Of a DNA stretch of 64,000 nucleotides, positions 32,591-42,292 are shown piece by piece. Location of the stretch: assembly GCF_024298825.1 (NCBI RefSeq), contig NZ_CP101153.1, forward strand, positions 3,162,001 through 3,226,000, given 5' to 3'. The notes under the pieces were generated by a model, which saw only the letters and a list, made by a program, of their open reading frames with translations, did not search any database and was not told where the DNA came from. Both the position numbers and the translations under genes were made by a program. The DNA comes from Haloglomus salinum (GTDB taxonomy: Archaea; Halobacteriota; Halobacteria; Halobacteriales; Haloarculaceae). Within the stretch, counting starts at the first letter, position 1; the number at the start of each line of letters is the position of its first letter.

Positions 32591-33958
32591 ATGCGCCTCG
32601 ACGAGTTCATGGACGGGCTGGACGACGGCACCGAGGCGCTGAAGCGCCAGCTCGCCGAGGAGAAGTCCTACGCCATCACGGACCACCTCGACGAGGTCCA
32701 GCGCCGCTTCGACGAGGTGGCCCAGGGCGACTCCCTGTTCGGCTCCACGTCGCCGTCCATCTTCGTCGGGCGGAGCCAGTACCCGGACGTGACCGCGGGC
32801 GTCCTCGCGCCGGTCGGCGACGAGGAGCGCGCCGAGCGCTACGAGACGGGGAGCCACTGGTACCGCGAGGGGTTCGGCATCGAGGACGTGTTCGAGGCGC
32901 GCACAAACCTGCTGAACTCCACCCAGCGGACGAACGTCCACGTCGCCGACGAGTGGACCGGCTTCACCGGTGTGCAGCGCGAGGTGGCCATCGCCGACCG
33001 CCCGGTCGACGTGGAGGTGGGGCTGGACGGCCCCCTCGACCTCGACCTGGACGTGGGCTTCGACGACATCGCCACCCCGACCGGGCCGCGCGCGCAGGCC
33101 GAGCACGCCGAGTTGACGGAGAACCCCCACGTCCCTCGTGCCGTCGAGAAGACCCTGGAGGACGACGACTGGAAGGCCGAGGGCGCGATGAGCTACCTCT
33201 ACAACCGTGGCTTCGACGTGTACGAGGTCAAGACCATCCTCTCGGCGGGCGCGCTGGGGCAGACAGAGGAGCGCCGGATGGTCCCCACGCGCTGGTCCAT
33301 CACCGCCGTCGACGACACCATCGGGGGCTTCCTCCGCGGCGGCCTGCGGAACGCATCCTCGGTCGACGAGATCGAGGTCTGGTACAACGAGTTCCTCGGC
33401 AACCGGTTCTGGGTGCTGCTCGCGCCCGGCGACTGGGAGTTCGAACTGGTCGAGATGAAGGCACCCGGCAGCGTCTGGAACCCCCACGAGGACCGCGGCT
33501 ACCGCGTCGCCTCGGACCGGGAGGGGTACGAGGGCCGCACCACGTACGTCGACGAGACCTCCGGGGCGTACTACGCCTCCCGGCTGGGGGTTCTCGAGCA
33601 CCTCCGGGACCGGGACCGGCAGGCGAAGGTGCTGGTTCTCCGGCACGTCACCGAGGACTACTGGGGGCCGGCCGGCGTCTGGCAGGTCCGCGAGACCGTG
33701 CGGAACGCCTTCCGCGACGGGCAGCCCGGTGTGGCCGAGACCTTCCACGACGCGGTCCGCGAGGTCGGCGAGCGCCTGCCCATCTCGATGGACGCACTCC
33801 GCCGCAAGTCGGAGATGGTCGCCGGCCTGCAGTCGACGCTCGGCGCGTTCGGGAACGGGGGTGGCGTCGACCCGAGCGGCACGGTCGGTGACGGCGGCCG
33901 GGTCGACAAGGACGCCGGCGACACCGGCGGCAATCCGACGCTCTCGGACTTCGAGTGA
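32591..33958 (+). CDS. nreA: DNA repair protein NreA
   Basis: A 455-residue protein from the ATG at 32591 (MRLDEFMDGLDDGTEALKRQ). Family motifs include SPSIFVGRSQYPDVTAGVLA, the NLLNSTQRTNVHVAD block, GAMSYLYNRGFDVYEVKTIL and a central MVPTRWSITAVDDTIGGFL. The extreme C-terminus NPTLSDFE resembles a PCNA-interacting peptide. NreA is needed for repair of mitomycin-type lesions in Haloferax and works through PCNA. No N-terminal CxxC zinc finger is seen, as expected for NreA of euryarchaea. Single gene. Confidence 0.92.
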   Translation: MRLDEFMDGLDDGTEALKRQLAEEKSYAITDHLDEVQRRFDEVAQGDSLFGSTSPSIFVGRSQYPDVTAGVLAPVGDEERAERYETGSHWYREGFGIEDVFEARTNLLNSTQRTNVHVADEWTGFTGVQREVAIADRPVDVEVGLDGPLDLDLDVGFDDIATPTGPRAQAEHAELTENPHVPRAVEKTLEDDDWKAEGAMSYLYNRGFDVYEVKTILSAGALGQTEERRMVPTRWSITAVDDTIGGFLRGGLRNASSVDEIEVWYNEFLGNRFWVLLAPGDWEFELVEMKAPGSVWNPHEDRGYRVASDREGYEGRTTYVDETSGAYYASRLGVLEHLRDRDRQAKVLVLRHVTEDYWGPAGVWQVRETVRNAFRDGQPGVAETFHDAVREVGERLPISMDALRRKSEMVAGLQSTLGAFGNGGGVDPSGTVGDGGRVDKDAGDTGGNPTLSDFE

Positions 33959-34022
33959 ACGAGCGCGCCCGGTGACCGCTCCCGACCTGCCGTTTTTCCC
34001 CCTAGGGGTGGTGTTCCGGACG

Positions 34023-34313
34023 ATGCTCGCCCCACTCCAGATTCCCGGCGGCCCGGAACTGCTCATCATCGCGCTCAACGTCATCTTCGGTGTCGCCATC
34101 CTGCTGGCCATCCTCGGCGGGTTCTACTACTTCATCGACCGGACGAAGAGCGGCGGCAGCATGGACGAACGCTTCGACCGCGTCGAGCGCGAGGTCGGCG
34201 GCGTCCAGGCACGCGTCGACGACCTCGACGACCGGGTCACCGAACTCGAGGCGCTCCAGAACCGCGTCGACGACCTCGAACGGATGGTCGCGCAGGGGGA
34301 GGACCGGGAGTGA
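34023..34313 (+). CDS. Small membrane protein with C-terminal coiled coil
   Basis: A 96-residue protein (MLAPLQIPGGPELLIIALNV). A single hydrophobic helix at about 13-38 is followed by a basic stop-transfer (DRTKSGG) and a regular heptad pattern (DERFDRVEREVGGVQARVDD, LDDRVTELEALQNRVDDLER). The layout of short helix plus coiled coil resembles TatA-like or preprotein-translocase-accessory micro-proteins, but there is no TatA FG motif. It is likely oligomeric on the cytoplasmic side. Unknown function. Confidence 0.7.
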   Translation: MLAPLQIPGGPELLIIALNVIFGVAILLAILGGFYYFIDRTKSGGSMDERFDRVEREVGGVQARVDDLDDRVTELEALQNRVDDLERMVAQGEDRE

Positions 34314-34416
34314 GGTGGTATCCGGACCCTCACTGACTGCGACACAGATATCTGTTGGATGTTGCGGATTACTACTGAAGTTCTAGAACAAGTCGACATC
34401 TCGGCGATATCGTCTA

Positions 34417-34869
34417 TTATTCTGCGGTGTCCAGATTCGCCCACGCCGCGTCGACCAGTTCGCCGGTGTCGGCGATGATGTCGGCCATCGTCTCGTTGTC
34501 GTCGGCCATCCCGAGGAGTCGGGCGGCCTTCATGATGGAGACGTGGTAGACGACCTGGACGCCGGGTTCCTCCTGCCAGACGACGACGTTGCAGGGGAAC
34601 AGCCCGCCGATGCGTTTGTCGCTGGCATCCAGTGCGCGGTCGGCCATGTTCGGGTTGCAGGCGCCGAGGACGTAGTACGGGTCCCGGCCGGCGTCCACCT
34701 TCTCGTTGAGCATGTCCGAGGGGGAGAACTCGGTCGCGACGCCGAAGCCCTCCTGCGTGAACGCCTCCCGGACGTGCTCGATGGCCTCCTCGTGGTCCAT
34801 GTGGAGGGTCGCGCGCTTCTCGCCGATGTCGTCGCCGTCCAGCTGTGTCGGGTCGATGGGGAGCGTCAT
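34417..34869 (-). CDS. DUF302 family protein
   Basis: A 150-residue soluble protein (MTLPIDPTQLDGDDIGEKRA). DUF302 hallmarks: DHEEAIEHVREAFTQEGFGV, the YYVLGACNPNMADRALDASD block and GGLFPCNVVVWQEEPGVQVV. The fold is a small beta-alpha sandwich, sometimes linked to heme or stress responses; no defined activity is known to me. The single Cys in GLFPCNV is conserved in the family. Single gene, with a 243-base gap upstream. Confidence 0.85.
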   Translation of the reverse strand: MTLPIDPTQLDGDDIGEKRATLHMDHEEAIEHVREAFTQEGFGVATEFSPSDMLNEKVDAGRDPYYVLGACNPNMADRALDASDKRIGGLFPCNVVVWQEEPGVQVVYHVSIMKAARLLGMADDNETMADIIADTGELVDAAWANLDTAE

Positions 34870-35112
34870 GCGTTCGGACGGACGCCCGTCGGAGGAATAA
34901 GCGTTCCCACAGTCTTGCGCACGGTTCGCAATTCAGATGGTGCCGGCGTGTGACCCGTGCCGGCCCACTCGCCGCTGTTGTCGTGAGCTGGTGCCGCTGA
35001 TTCAGAGCCCCCACGCCGCTGTTCCCGGGCGCCGGCGGGGATGGTGCCGTGGCTGGTTCCACAGGAGAGACATGACGGAATCGCCGCTGCGACTGCCGGC
35101 CACCTGACCGGC

Positions 35113-35406
35113 TCAGTCCTCGGTCGGAACCGGGCCGGTGCCGACGACGCTCTGGACGGCGTCCTCCAGCGCGTTGCGCGTCTCGAAGTACGTCTCGTCG
35201 GTCTCCTCGAGGATGTCGCCGAGTTCGCGCGGGCCGTCGGGCGTCCGGACGACCGTCTCACCCTCCCGGCGGACGACCTCGCTGTGCTCGATACCGTAGT
35301 GGAGCCGGTGGCTCACTCTCGCGAGCGGTGCGCCCTCGACGTCGGCGCCCTCGCCGAGCTCCACGGCCGGCGCTTCCTCCTCGGTCTCCTCGTCCTCGTC
35401 GCTCAT
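35113..35406 (-). CDS. DUF5789 family protein
   Basis: A 97-residue acidic protein from the ATG at 35406. The core VELGEGADVEGAPLARVSHR and the segments VVRREGETVVRTPDGPRELG and a terminal VVGTGPVPTED are diagnostic of this haloarchaeal family as I remember it. Function unknown. It is divergent from the YcaO gene with 200 bases between. The 243-base gap on its 3' side (34870-35112) holds no gene I can support. Confidence 0.8.
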   Translation of the reverse strand: MSDEDEETEEEAPAVELGEGADVEGAPLARVSHRLHYGIEHSEVVRREGETVVRTPDGPRELGDILEETDETYFETRNALEDAVQSVVGTGPVPTED

Positions 35407-35606
35407 GGTCGAGTGTTCACGGGTTCGCTCATACCGTTTTCGAAGCCGGAGCGTCCTCACCCTCGCCCCGTCGGGACCACAAACGACACCTCCCGTCCGG
35501 TCGCGACGTGTGATATGCACCAGACAGCCGGGCCGATGCACGGGGCCGTCGGGACGCCGCGCGCGCGAGAAACCGGACGGGGACGCGGACGAACGAGGGG
35601 AGAGCC

Positions 35607-37394
35607 GTGACCGAGGTCCGACTCGCGGGCGAGGGGCCGGCGGTCGAGGCGGTTGCGGCCGCGCTCGCGGACACCGACGCGACGGTCGAATCGGCCGCAC
35701 CCGATTCGCTTGTGGGTGCCGACCTCGGCATCGTCGTCGCGCCGGTCGGCGCCGAGGCCTTCGCCGATGCGACGGGGACTGCGCACGACGCCGGGACGCC
35801 GTGGCTGGCGGTCGAACTCGGCGGCGTCGGTGGCCACGCGCTCCCGGACGGCGACGCCGCCGTCGGCGGATTCGGCGCTGGCACGGCCTGTTTCGACTGT
35901 CTCCGGACGCGCGTCGCGGCGGGGCTCGAGGGGGATGGAGACCGCGCCGACGGTGACGCGTCGGTCGCGGCGACCACGGCACGCTTCGCGGGCGCGCTCG
36001 CCGGGCGCGCGGCGGCCGACCTCGTCGAGGGCCGCGAGACGGCCACGCTGGGGAGCGTCGTCGAAGTCCCGCACGCGCAGCGTCGAATCCTCCCGGTTCC
36101 CGGGTGCGCCTGCGAGACGGACCCGCCCGATGCGACCCTCGACCGGACCGTCGTCGACCGCTCGCTCCAGGAGTCCGTCGACCGGCTGGAGCGCGCCGTC
36201 GACCGGCGGCTGGGCCCGGTCCGCGAAATAAGCGAGGCCGAGTCCTTCCCGGCGCCGTACTACCTCGCCGAACTCGCGGACACGAGCGCGTTCAGCGACG
36301 GCGTGACCGGCGGCCTCGCCGCGGGGGTCGCGACCGACTGGAACGTCGCGCTCGGGAAGGCGCTCGGTGAGGGACTCGAACGCTACGCAGCCGCCGTCTA
36401 CCGCGGCGACGCCTTCGAGCGCGCACCGGCCGCCGGCGTCGAGGGTGCGGTCCCGCCGTCCGCGTTCGTGCGGCCGGACGCCGACGATGGCGACTGGCAC
36501 GCCCCCGACCCGAGCGAGTCCATCCCCTGGGTCGCCGGCGAGGACCTCGTCACGGGCGAGCGCGCGTGGCTCCCGGCCGAGTTCGTCGTGTTCCCACCGC
36601 CGCAGGGCGCTCGCCACCGTCCGGCCATCACGACAGGACTGGGCTTCGGGAGTGGTGTCGACGCCCTGCTCTCGGGGCTCTCCGAGGTCATCGAGCGCGA
36701 CGCCGCGATGCTGGCGTGGTACTCGACGTTCGAACCGATGGGGCTCTCCGTGGGGCCCGACGCTCTCGCGGCTGCACCCGAGGACAGCCCGCTCGCCACC
36801 TTCGAGACGCTCCGGCGGCGCGCCCGCTCGGAAGGGCTGGAGACGACTGCGCTCCTGCTGACACAGGACATCGACGTGCCGGTCGTGGCCTGCGCGGTCC
36901 ACCACGACGGTGACCGCTGGCCGCAGTTCGCGGCCGGGATGTCCGCGGCGCTCGACCCCGCGGCGGCCGCCCGGGACGCACTGGCCGAGGCGCTCCAGAA
37001 CTGGATGGAACTCCGAGGGATGGGACGACAGGGCGCGACCGAACAGCAACCCGGCGTCGCGCGAGCCGCGGACCGACCGCGGGGCGTCCGGGAGTTCTGT
37101 GCCCCCGAGACGACGGTTCCGCTGGAGTCCGTCGGCCCGTCGGACCCCCCTGCCGGCGACGCGGCGCTCGAGGCATTGCTCGACGCGGTGGCGAGTGCCG
37201 ACCTCGACGCGTACGCAGCACGGGTGACGACTCGCGACGTCGAGGCGCTCGGCTTCGAGGCGGTCCGGGTACTGGTTCCGGGTGCGCAACCACTGTTCAG
37301 CGGGACGTCCTACTTCGGCGAGCGTGCACGTAAAGTCCCGGAGACGTTCGGGTGCGAACCGCGCCTGGACCGTGCGCATCATCCGTTCCCCTGA
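35607..37394 (+). CDS. YcaO-domain protein with E1/ThiF-like N-terminal domain
   Basis: A 595-residue protein with a GTG start. Residues about 1-125 resemble the degenerate E1-like domain of azoline cyclodehydratases (LAVELGGVGGHALPDGDAAV, ACFDCLRTRVAAG). From about 195 to the end is a YcaO ATPase: GKALGEGLERYAAAVYRGD, LSGLSEVIERDAAMLAWYST, ARDALAEALQNWMELRGMG, and a C-terminal end HHPFP. YcaO enzymes use ATP to activate peptide amides, making azolines or thioamides. No precursor peptide, dehydrogenase or protease gene is next to it, so the target may be a housekeeping protein rather than a secreted peptide. Substrate unknown. Confidence 0.85.
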   Translation: MTEVRLAGEGPAVEAVAAALADTDATVESAAPDSLVGADLGIVVAPVGAEAFADATGTAHDAGTPWLAVELGGVGGHALPDGDAAVGGFGAGTACFDCLRTRVAAGLEGDGDRADGDASVAATTARFAGALAGRAAADLVEGRETATLGSVVEVPHAQRRILPVPGCACETDPPDATLDRTVVDRSLQESVDRLERAVDRRLGPVREISEAESFPAPYYLAELADTSAFSDGVTGGLAAGVATDWNVALGKALGEGLERYAAAVYRGDAFERAPAAGVEGAVPPSAFVRPDADDGDWHAPDPSESIPWVAGEDLVTGERAWLPAEFVVFPPPQGARHRPAITTGLGFGSGVDALLSGLSEVIERDAAMLAWYSTFEPMGLSVGPDALAAAPEDSPLATFETLRRRARSEGLETTALLLTQDIDVPVVACAVHHDGDRWPQFAAGMSAALDPAAAARDALAEALQNWMELRGMGRQGATEQQPGVARAADRPRGVREFCAPETTVPLESVGPSDPPAGDAALEALLDAVASADLDAYAARVTTRDVEALGFEAVRVLVPGAQPLFSGTSYFGERARKVPETFGCEPRLDRAHHPFP

Positions 37395-37489
37395 TGCCGC
37401 TGACGCCTGCCCGGGCCACTGCAGCGCCGACTCGGGCATCGAGGTGACCCGTAATTTAAGGGCAACCGGTTGTGGACATCTCACTACCA

Positions 37490-38959
37490 ATGGGTGTGGG
37501 TGACCGGGAGCCGAGCGCTACCCCGGGTCGACAGCGGGCGTCCGCCAGACGCGACGGCGCGAGTGGCATCGAGGTCGACGCCATCGCCGACCTGGGTGTC
37601 GACTTCGCCTTTCGACTCGACACCGGCGGGACGGTCACCGCCGTCTCCGGTGACATCGAGTGGCTCCTGGGAGCCACCGCCGAGGAGGTCATCGACGACA
37701 AGTTCGAGCAGTACATCGCCGCTGGGTCCCTCGAGACCGCGTACGACGCGCTGGACGCGGTGCTGTCGGGAGAGACCGTCCGCGGGATGGCACTCCGGAT
37801 TGCCGGTGACGAGCGCCCCTGGATCGAGGTGAACGCTGAGCCGGTCCGGAACGCGGAGGGCGAAGTGGTCGCCGTGCGCGGAGCGGCTCGCGAGGCGACC
37901 GAGCGCCGCCGGGCCATCGAGCGCCACTCGGAGGCGATGAAGGGTGCCATGGACGGGATGGCGCTGCTCGACGACGACGGCTGCTATCTCTTCGTCAACG
38001 ACGCCCACGCCGACCTGTACGGGTACGACCGCGAGGAACTCCTCGGGAACCACTGGTCCCAGCTCTACGACCCGGCCGAGCAACGACGGCTCGAACGGGA
38101 GGCGCTGCCGGAGATGGTCGAGACGGGCGGCTGGCGCGGCCCGGCCGTCGGCCGGCGCGCCGACGGCTCCACCTTCCAGCAGGAACTCTCGCTGAGCGAC
38201 CTCGAGGACGGCTTCGTCTGTGTCGTTCGGGACGTGACCGAGCGGACACGGCGCGAGCAGATAATCGACGTGCTCGACCGGGTGCTCCGGCACAACCTGC
38301 GCAACGAGATGAACGTAGTGCTGGGCGAGGCCGGGGACATCGCCCGGAACGCCGAGGGGGAGCAGGCGGCTGCCGCCGAGCGAATTCGTGACCGCGCCCG
38401 GAGCCTGCTGGCCGTGAGCGACACCGCGCGGACCGTCCGCGAGGTGGTCTCGGGCGACCACGAGACCGACCATCTGGACCTCCGCTCGGCCGTCCGGCAG
38501 GCCACCGACCAGGTCGAGGCCGGGGGACACGACATCGCCACCAGCCTCCCGGAGCGCCCGCTCCACGTGGCGTCTCCCGGGTGCCGACACGCAGTGCGAG
38601 AACTCATCGAGAACGCCGTCGAACACGGCTCGACGAGCGGTCCGTCGGAGGCCGGGTCGGATGGCCCTGACGGCACCGCCCCGGCGGTCAGCGTCGACCT
38701 CTGCAGCTCCGAGGACCCGGGGGGTGCGCCCGTGGCCGTGCTTCGCGTGGCCGACAGTGGTCCGGGTATCCCCCGGATGGAACGCCGCACGCTGGAGGAG
38801 GGCTCGGAGACACCGCTGCGCCACGGCCAGGGGCTCGGTCTCTGGCTGGTCAACTGGGTGACGACGGAGGCCGGTGGCGACCTCTCGGTCGACGAGTCCG
38901 ACGACGGCGGGACCGTCGTCGAGATGCGGCTACCCCTGGCCGACAGTGCGGACGGGTGA
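37490..38959 (+). CDS. PAS-domain sensor histidine kinase
   Basis: A 489-residue soluble protein from the ATG at 37490; a GTG six codons upstream is possible. It has two PAS domains, about 22-140 (VDFAFRLDTGGTVTAVSGDI) and 145-265 (MDGMALLDDDGCYLFVNDAH). The H-box is VLDRVLRHNLRNEMNVVLGE, the haloarchaeal HisKA type, with the N-box ELIENAVEH, G1 DSGPGIP and G2 GQGLGLWLV. There is no membrane helix, so it senses a cytoplasmic cue such as redox or light. No response regulator is adjacent; these orphan kinases are common in haloarchaea. Confidence 0.92.
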   Translation: MGVGDREPSATPGRQRASARRDGASGIEVDAIADLGVDFAFRLDTGGTVTAVSGDIEWLLGATAEEVIDDKFEQYIAAGSLETAYDALDAVLSGETVRGMALRIAGDERPWIEVNAEPVRNAEGEVVAVRGAAREATERRRAIERHSEAMKGAMDGMALLDDDGCYLFVNDAHADLYGYDREELLGNHWSQLYDPAEQRRLEREALPEMVETGGWRGPAVGRRADGSTFQQELSLSDLEDGFVCVVRDVTERTRREQIIDVLDRVLRHNLRNEMNVVLGEAGDIARNAEGEQAAAAERIRDRARSLLAVSDTARTVREVVSGDHETDHLDLRSAVRQATDQVEAGGHDIATSLPERPLHVASPGCRHAVRELIENAVEHGSTSGPSEAGSDGPDGTAPAVSVDLCSSEDPGGAPVAVLRVADSGPGIPRMERRTLEEGSETPLRHGQGLGLWLVNWVTTEAGGDLSVDESDDGGTVVEMRLPLADSADG

Positions 38960-38974
38960 GGCGGGCGGCCCGCC

Positions 38975-40144
38975 TCAGATGCCGAACGTCGCGCGGAGCA
39001 TGTCCCGGCTCCCCGGGCCGAGCCCGACCGCGAGGATGGCCACGAGCAACAGGACCGCGTACCGTGGGCTCTCCTCGAAGATACGCCGGTCGAAGACGTA
39101 GATGACCGCGGTGGCGGCGATGAGCTTCACCGCGAGGAACGGCCACGAGGTGCCGATGGCGGTCGAGAGCCACTCCGGCTGGACCGACTGTGTGATATCG
39201 ACGATGATGCGGTTGACCGGGTGCTTCGAGCCGTACTCGACGGGGACGCCGATGTAGTCGAGCCAGTCGGCCGACAGCACGTTCGCCACGCCGTCGACGG
39301 CGTGCCCGAACAGGACGACGAGTCCCGCGCGGCCGGTCCCCTCGTTGATGACGGGCGCGTAGCGCTCGGCGCCCGCGTAGATGACGACCGCGAGGACCGC
39401 CGCGAGCACCAGCGTGACGATGGTCATCAGCGGGTAGAACCCGACGCCTGGAATCTCCGGGGCGATCTGCGTCGGGACGAACCAGAACAGGAAACCTGCC
39501 GTCGCCAGCAGCACGAGGCTCCCGACGGCGAAGACGAAGCGGTGGTAGCTCTCGACGACCTCGCGCCGGTCCAGCGCGACACCAGCGACCAGCACCGCCA
39601 GCGTCACCGCGAAGACGGTGAAGTAGATGACCGGGCTGATGATGAGCGTGTTCGCCGGGTACGAGAGCAGGCTCTCGACACCCGCCTCGAGCGCGGCGTT
39701 GTTGGCGTCCTCGACGACGCGGAGCGCGCCGCCGAAGAACATGAACGGGGTCAGCGCGAAGAACAGGTCCAGGGACTCACCCACCTCCAGGTACCGGAGC
39801 AGGTAGAGGACCCCGATGAGGAAGAAGATGAGCGTGATGGCGTAGCCGGCCTCCGAGACGAGCGTGTAGCCCGGCTCGGCGACGATACTGCCGGCGTTGC
39901 GGGCGGCGCTACAGCGGGTCTCCCGGAACAGCAGGTCCGGGCCGCTGTCGGTCATCACGGCGCAGCGGGCGCCCTGCGCGTCCGCGAAGACGGGGCCCCA
40001 GAAGTAGTGCCAGAGGAAGCGGTCCCAGACGAGGCGGGGGAGGGCGACGGCGCCCGCGGCGAACGCGACGACCGCTGCCGCGAACGTCGCGAGCCACGCT
40101 CGCTCCGGGCTGACATCGATATCGAACCGCTCGGTCGCGGCCAT
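38975..40144 (-). CDS. DUF63 family integral membrane protein
   Basis: A 389-residue protein with about nine to ten helices. The N-terminal region has a conserved [19 protein letters not shown] extracytoplasmic loop. Further family features are [20 protein letters not shown] and [17 protein letters not shown], each with charged residues buried in helices, which suggests an enzyme or channel. DUF63 is archaea-specific and uncharacterised to my knowledge. Converges on the kinase gene (15-base gap), divergent from the NDUFA9-like gene. Confidence 0.85.
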   Translation of the reverse strand: MAATERFDIDVSPERAWLATFAAAVVAFAAGAVALPRLVWDRFLWHYFWGPVFADAQGARCAVMTDSGPDLLFRETRCSAARNAGSIVAEPGYTLVSEAGYAITLIFFLIGVLYLLRYLEVGESLDLFFALTPFMFFGGALRVVEDANNAALEAGVESLLSYPANTLIISPVIYFTVFAVTLAVLVAGVALDRREVVESYHRFVFAVGSLVLLATAGFLFWFVPTQIAPEIPGVGFYPLMTIVTLVLAAVLAVVIYAGAERYAPVINEGTGRAGLVVLFGHAVDGVANVLSADWLDYIGVPVEYGSKHPVNRIIVDITQSVQPEWLSTAIGTSWPFLAVKLIAATAVIYVFDRRIFEESPRYAVLLLVAILAVGLGPGSRDMLRATFGI

Positions 40145-40272
40145 GTCCGGAGACCGGCGCGCCCGGTGTTTCAGCGTTCCGGACCTGTGCCCCGGGAGCG
40201 CACCGGCCCGTCCGATCGCCGTGGGCCGGACCTGCCCCGGTGTTTTACCCCGGCGCGGTCCTCCGCCCGCGT

Positions 40273-41193
40273 ATGGACGTCCTCGTCGCGGGCGGCACCG
40301 GCTTCGTCGGGCGCCCGGTCTGCCGTGTCCTCGCCGACCGGGGACACCGTGTGACCGCCGCCTCGCGCTCGCCCGACGCCGTGTCGCTGCCCGACGCAGT
40401 CGTGCGGGCCCGGGCGGACGTGACCGACAGCGACCTCCGGGGGCTCGTCGCGGGCCACGATGCCGTCGTCAACCTGGTCGCGCTCCCCTCGCACGTCCAG
40501 CCGCGGGCCAGCCACGAGGCGGTCCATCTCGGCGGGACCCGGCACCTGCTCCGGGCGAGCGAGGCCGCCGGCGTCGACCGGTTCGTCCAGCTCTCCGGCC
40601 TCGGCGTCGACGACGGCGTGGAGACGGCCTACTTCCGCGCGAAGCGACGGGCCGAGCGAGCCGTCCGCGAGTCGGGCCTCGACTGGACCATCTACCGCCC
40701 GTCAGTGGTGTTCGGCGACGGCTGTGCGTTCCTCCCCTTCCTCGAGCGTCTGGCCCGGTTCGGGGTAGTGTCGCTCCCCGGTGGCGGGCGGACGCGGCTG
40801 CAACCGATGTGGGTCGGGGACCTTGCACCGATGGTGGCGAGCGGCGTCACCGACGCCCGACACGTCGGCGCGACCTATCGACTCGGCGGGCCCGAGCGGC
40901 TCACGCTCGCGGCGGTTCTCGCGATGGTCGCCGACGACCCGCTCGTCCTCCCCGTGCCGATGCCGGTCGCGCGGCTGGGCGCGGCAGTCCTCGACCGGGT
41001 GCCCGGGGTTCCGGTCGGCCTGGACCAGTACCGCGCCACGACGCTCGACAACACCGTGGCCGACAACGACGTGACCGCGTTCGACACCACCGAGGCGTCG
41101 CTCTGGCGGCTCGGAGACTACCTCCGTGACGGTGCCACGCCCGCAGGGGCAGCGTCCGAGACGCCGAACGCCACGGAGGTGGACGAGCCGTGA
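40273..41193 (+). CDS. NAD(P)-binding epimerase-like protein (NDUFA9-like)
   Basis: A 306-residue protein from the ATG at 40273. The Rossmann motif [20 protein letters not shown] (G-x-x-G-x-x-G) opens it. The atypical SDR features are [29 protein letters not shown] (Y-x-x-x-K), [10 protein letters not shown] and [10 protein letters not shown], the last being the complex-I NDUFA9 subfamily pattern. It may act on or protect quinone/flavin chemistry. It overlaps the following YndJ-like gene by 4 bases (GTGA), so the two are co-translated. Confidence 0.85.
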   Translation: MDVLVAGGTGFVGRPVCRVLADRGHRVTAASRSPDAVSLPDAVVRARADVTDSDLRGLVAGHDAVVNLVALPSHVQPRASHEAVHLGGTRHLLRASEAAGVDRFVQLSGLGVDDGVETAYFRAKRRAERAVRESGLDWTIYRPSVVFGDGCAFLPFLERLARFGVVSLPGGGRTRLQPMWVGDLAPMVASGVTDARHVGATYRLGGPERLTLAAVLAMVADDPLVLPVPMPVARLGAAVLDRVPGVPVGLDQYRATTLDNTVADNDVTAFDTTEASLWRLGDYLRDGATPAGAASETPNATEVDEP

Positions 41194-42194
41194 GCGCGGC
41201 GGAGTACGGCCGTCGCGACGGGGCCATCGCGAGCCAGCGGCTCCGGGTTGGCGGCTACCGGGTGACGGACCTGACCGCGGGTGCCGGCGCGCTCGTCTGG
41301 CTGGCGACCGTCCTCCTCGGCGTCACTGGCTCGGCCGCGCTCTCGGCCGTCGACCGGTTCGTCGCACTGGCGGTGCTGATGCTGGTCCCCCTCGGCCTCG
41401 GCCAGGTGTCGTCGCCGGACTCCCGACTCGGGGTGCTGGCTGCCCGTGGTGCCATCGTCGCCTCGTTCCCGGCTGCGCTGGCAGTCGTCGCGGCCCTCGC
41501 GCTCCCCGTCGGGTCGCCCGTCTCCGTCCTACTGGCGCTCCCGTGGCTGGCCGTCACCGGCACTATCGCTGTCGTCGGACTCTCGCGGCTCCGCGAACGG
41601 GGACTCGACTCGCTACCGGAACTGTCTGTGACCGCGGCGCTGCTCTACGTCCCGGTCGGCGCGGTGGCGCTGGTCCTGCACCGGGCCGGCCTCTTCCTGC
41701 GCTTCGAGCCCATCATCGTCCTGCTGACGGCTGTCCACTACCACTACGCCGGGTTCGTCCTCCCGCTCACGGCCGGCCTGACCGCGCGCGTCGTCGACGC
41801 GGACGGGGGGTTCGAGGGGCCCGTCGGTCGGCTGGCCGCCGCCGCGCTCCTGGTGCTCGTGGGGAACATCGCGCTCATCGCAGTCGGAATCACGTTCTCG
41901 CCGCTGCTGGAGGTCGTCGCCGTGGCACTGTTCACCGTGGCGGTGGCCGTGTTCGCCGCCGTCGCGCTCCGCCGGGCCGTGCCCCGGCTTCCGCGGGTAC
42001 CGGCGACGCTGCTGGCGGTCGCGTGCTGTACGCTGTTCGCCTCGATGGCGCTCGCGCTGGCCTACGGCTACTCCGCGTTCCGTCCGAGCGACGCGCTGGT
42101 CGGCATCGGGACGATGGTCCGCTGGCACGGCGCACTCAACGCGTTCGGCTTCGCGGTTCCGGCACTGCTCGCCTTCCGGCTGCTGGATGATTGA
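41190..42194 (+). CDS. YndJ-like membrane protein
   Basis: A 334-residue protein with a GTG start and nine to ten predicted helices. The family landmark is the His-rich LTAVHYHYAGFVLPLTAGLT near residue 185 and the C-terminal MVRWHGALNAFGFAVPALLA, as in Bacillus YndJ. Clustered His in helices suggests metal or heme binding. Function unknown. Co-transcribed with the NDUFA9-like gene. It ends before an AT-rich terminator with a 7-bp inverted repeat. Confidence 0.75.
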   Translation: MSAAEYGRRDGAIASQRLRVGGYRVTDLTAGAGALVWLATVLLGVTGSAALSAVDRFVALAVLMLVPLGLGQVSSPDSRLGVLAARGAIVASFPAALAVVAALALPVGSPVSVLLALPWLAVTGTIAVVGLSRLRERGLDSLPELSVTAALLYVPVGAVALVLHRAGLFLRFEPIIVLLTAVHYHYAGFVLPLTAGLTARVVDADGGFEGPVGRLAAAALLVLVGNIALIAVGITFSPLLEVVAVALFTVAVAVFAAVALRRAVPRLPRVPATLLAVACCTLFASMALALAYGYSAFRPSDALVGIGTMVRWHGALNAFGFAVPALLAFRLLDD

Positions 42195-42228
42195 TTCGCT
42201 CGAATCTGTGAGATGTATGCCATATTCT

Positions 42229-42251
42229 GGAGATACTATGATAATATCTCC
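42229..42251. terminator. Hairpin in AT-rich convergent gap
   Basis: A 7-bp inverted repeat (42229-42235 with 42245-42251, 9-base loop) sits in the AT-rich 98-base gap between the convergent YndJ-like and protease genes. It is followed by AATTATTGATTTATGG. Probably a shared terminator. Confidence 0.5.
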
Positions 42252-42292
42252 AATTATTGATTTATGGCCCTCTGACGCGGGGATTCCCGATG

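Noticed and set aside
34870..35112. Small coding gene in the 243-base gap
   Set aside because: The only frames are very short or run into the YcaO side in the wrong frame; no start signal or conserved pattern supports a gene.
35457..37490. 677-residue open frame antisense to the YcaO gene
   Set aside because: It overlaps a clear YcaO protein on the other strand and has no conserved motif; composition is that of an antisense shadow.
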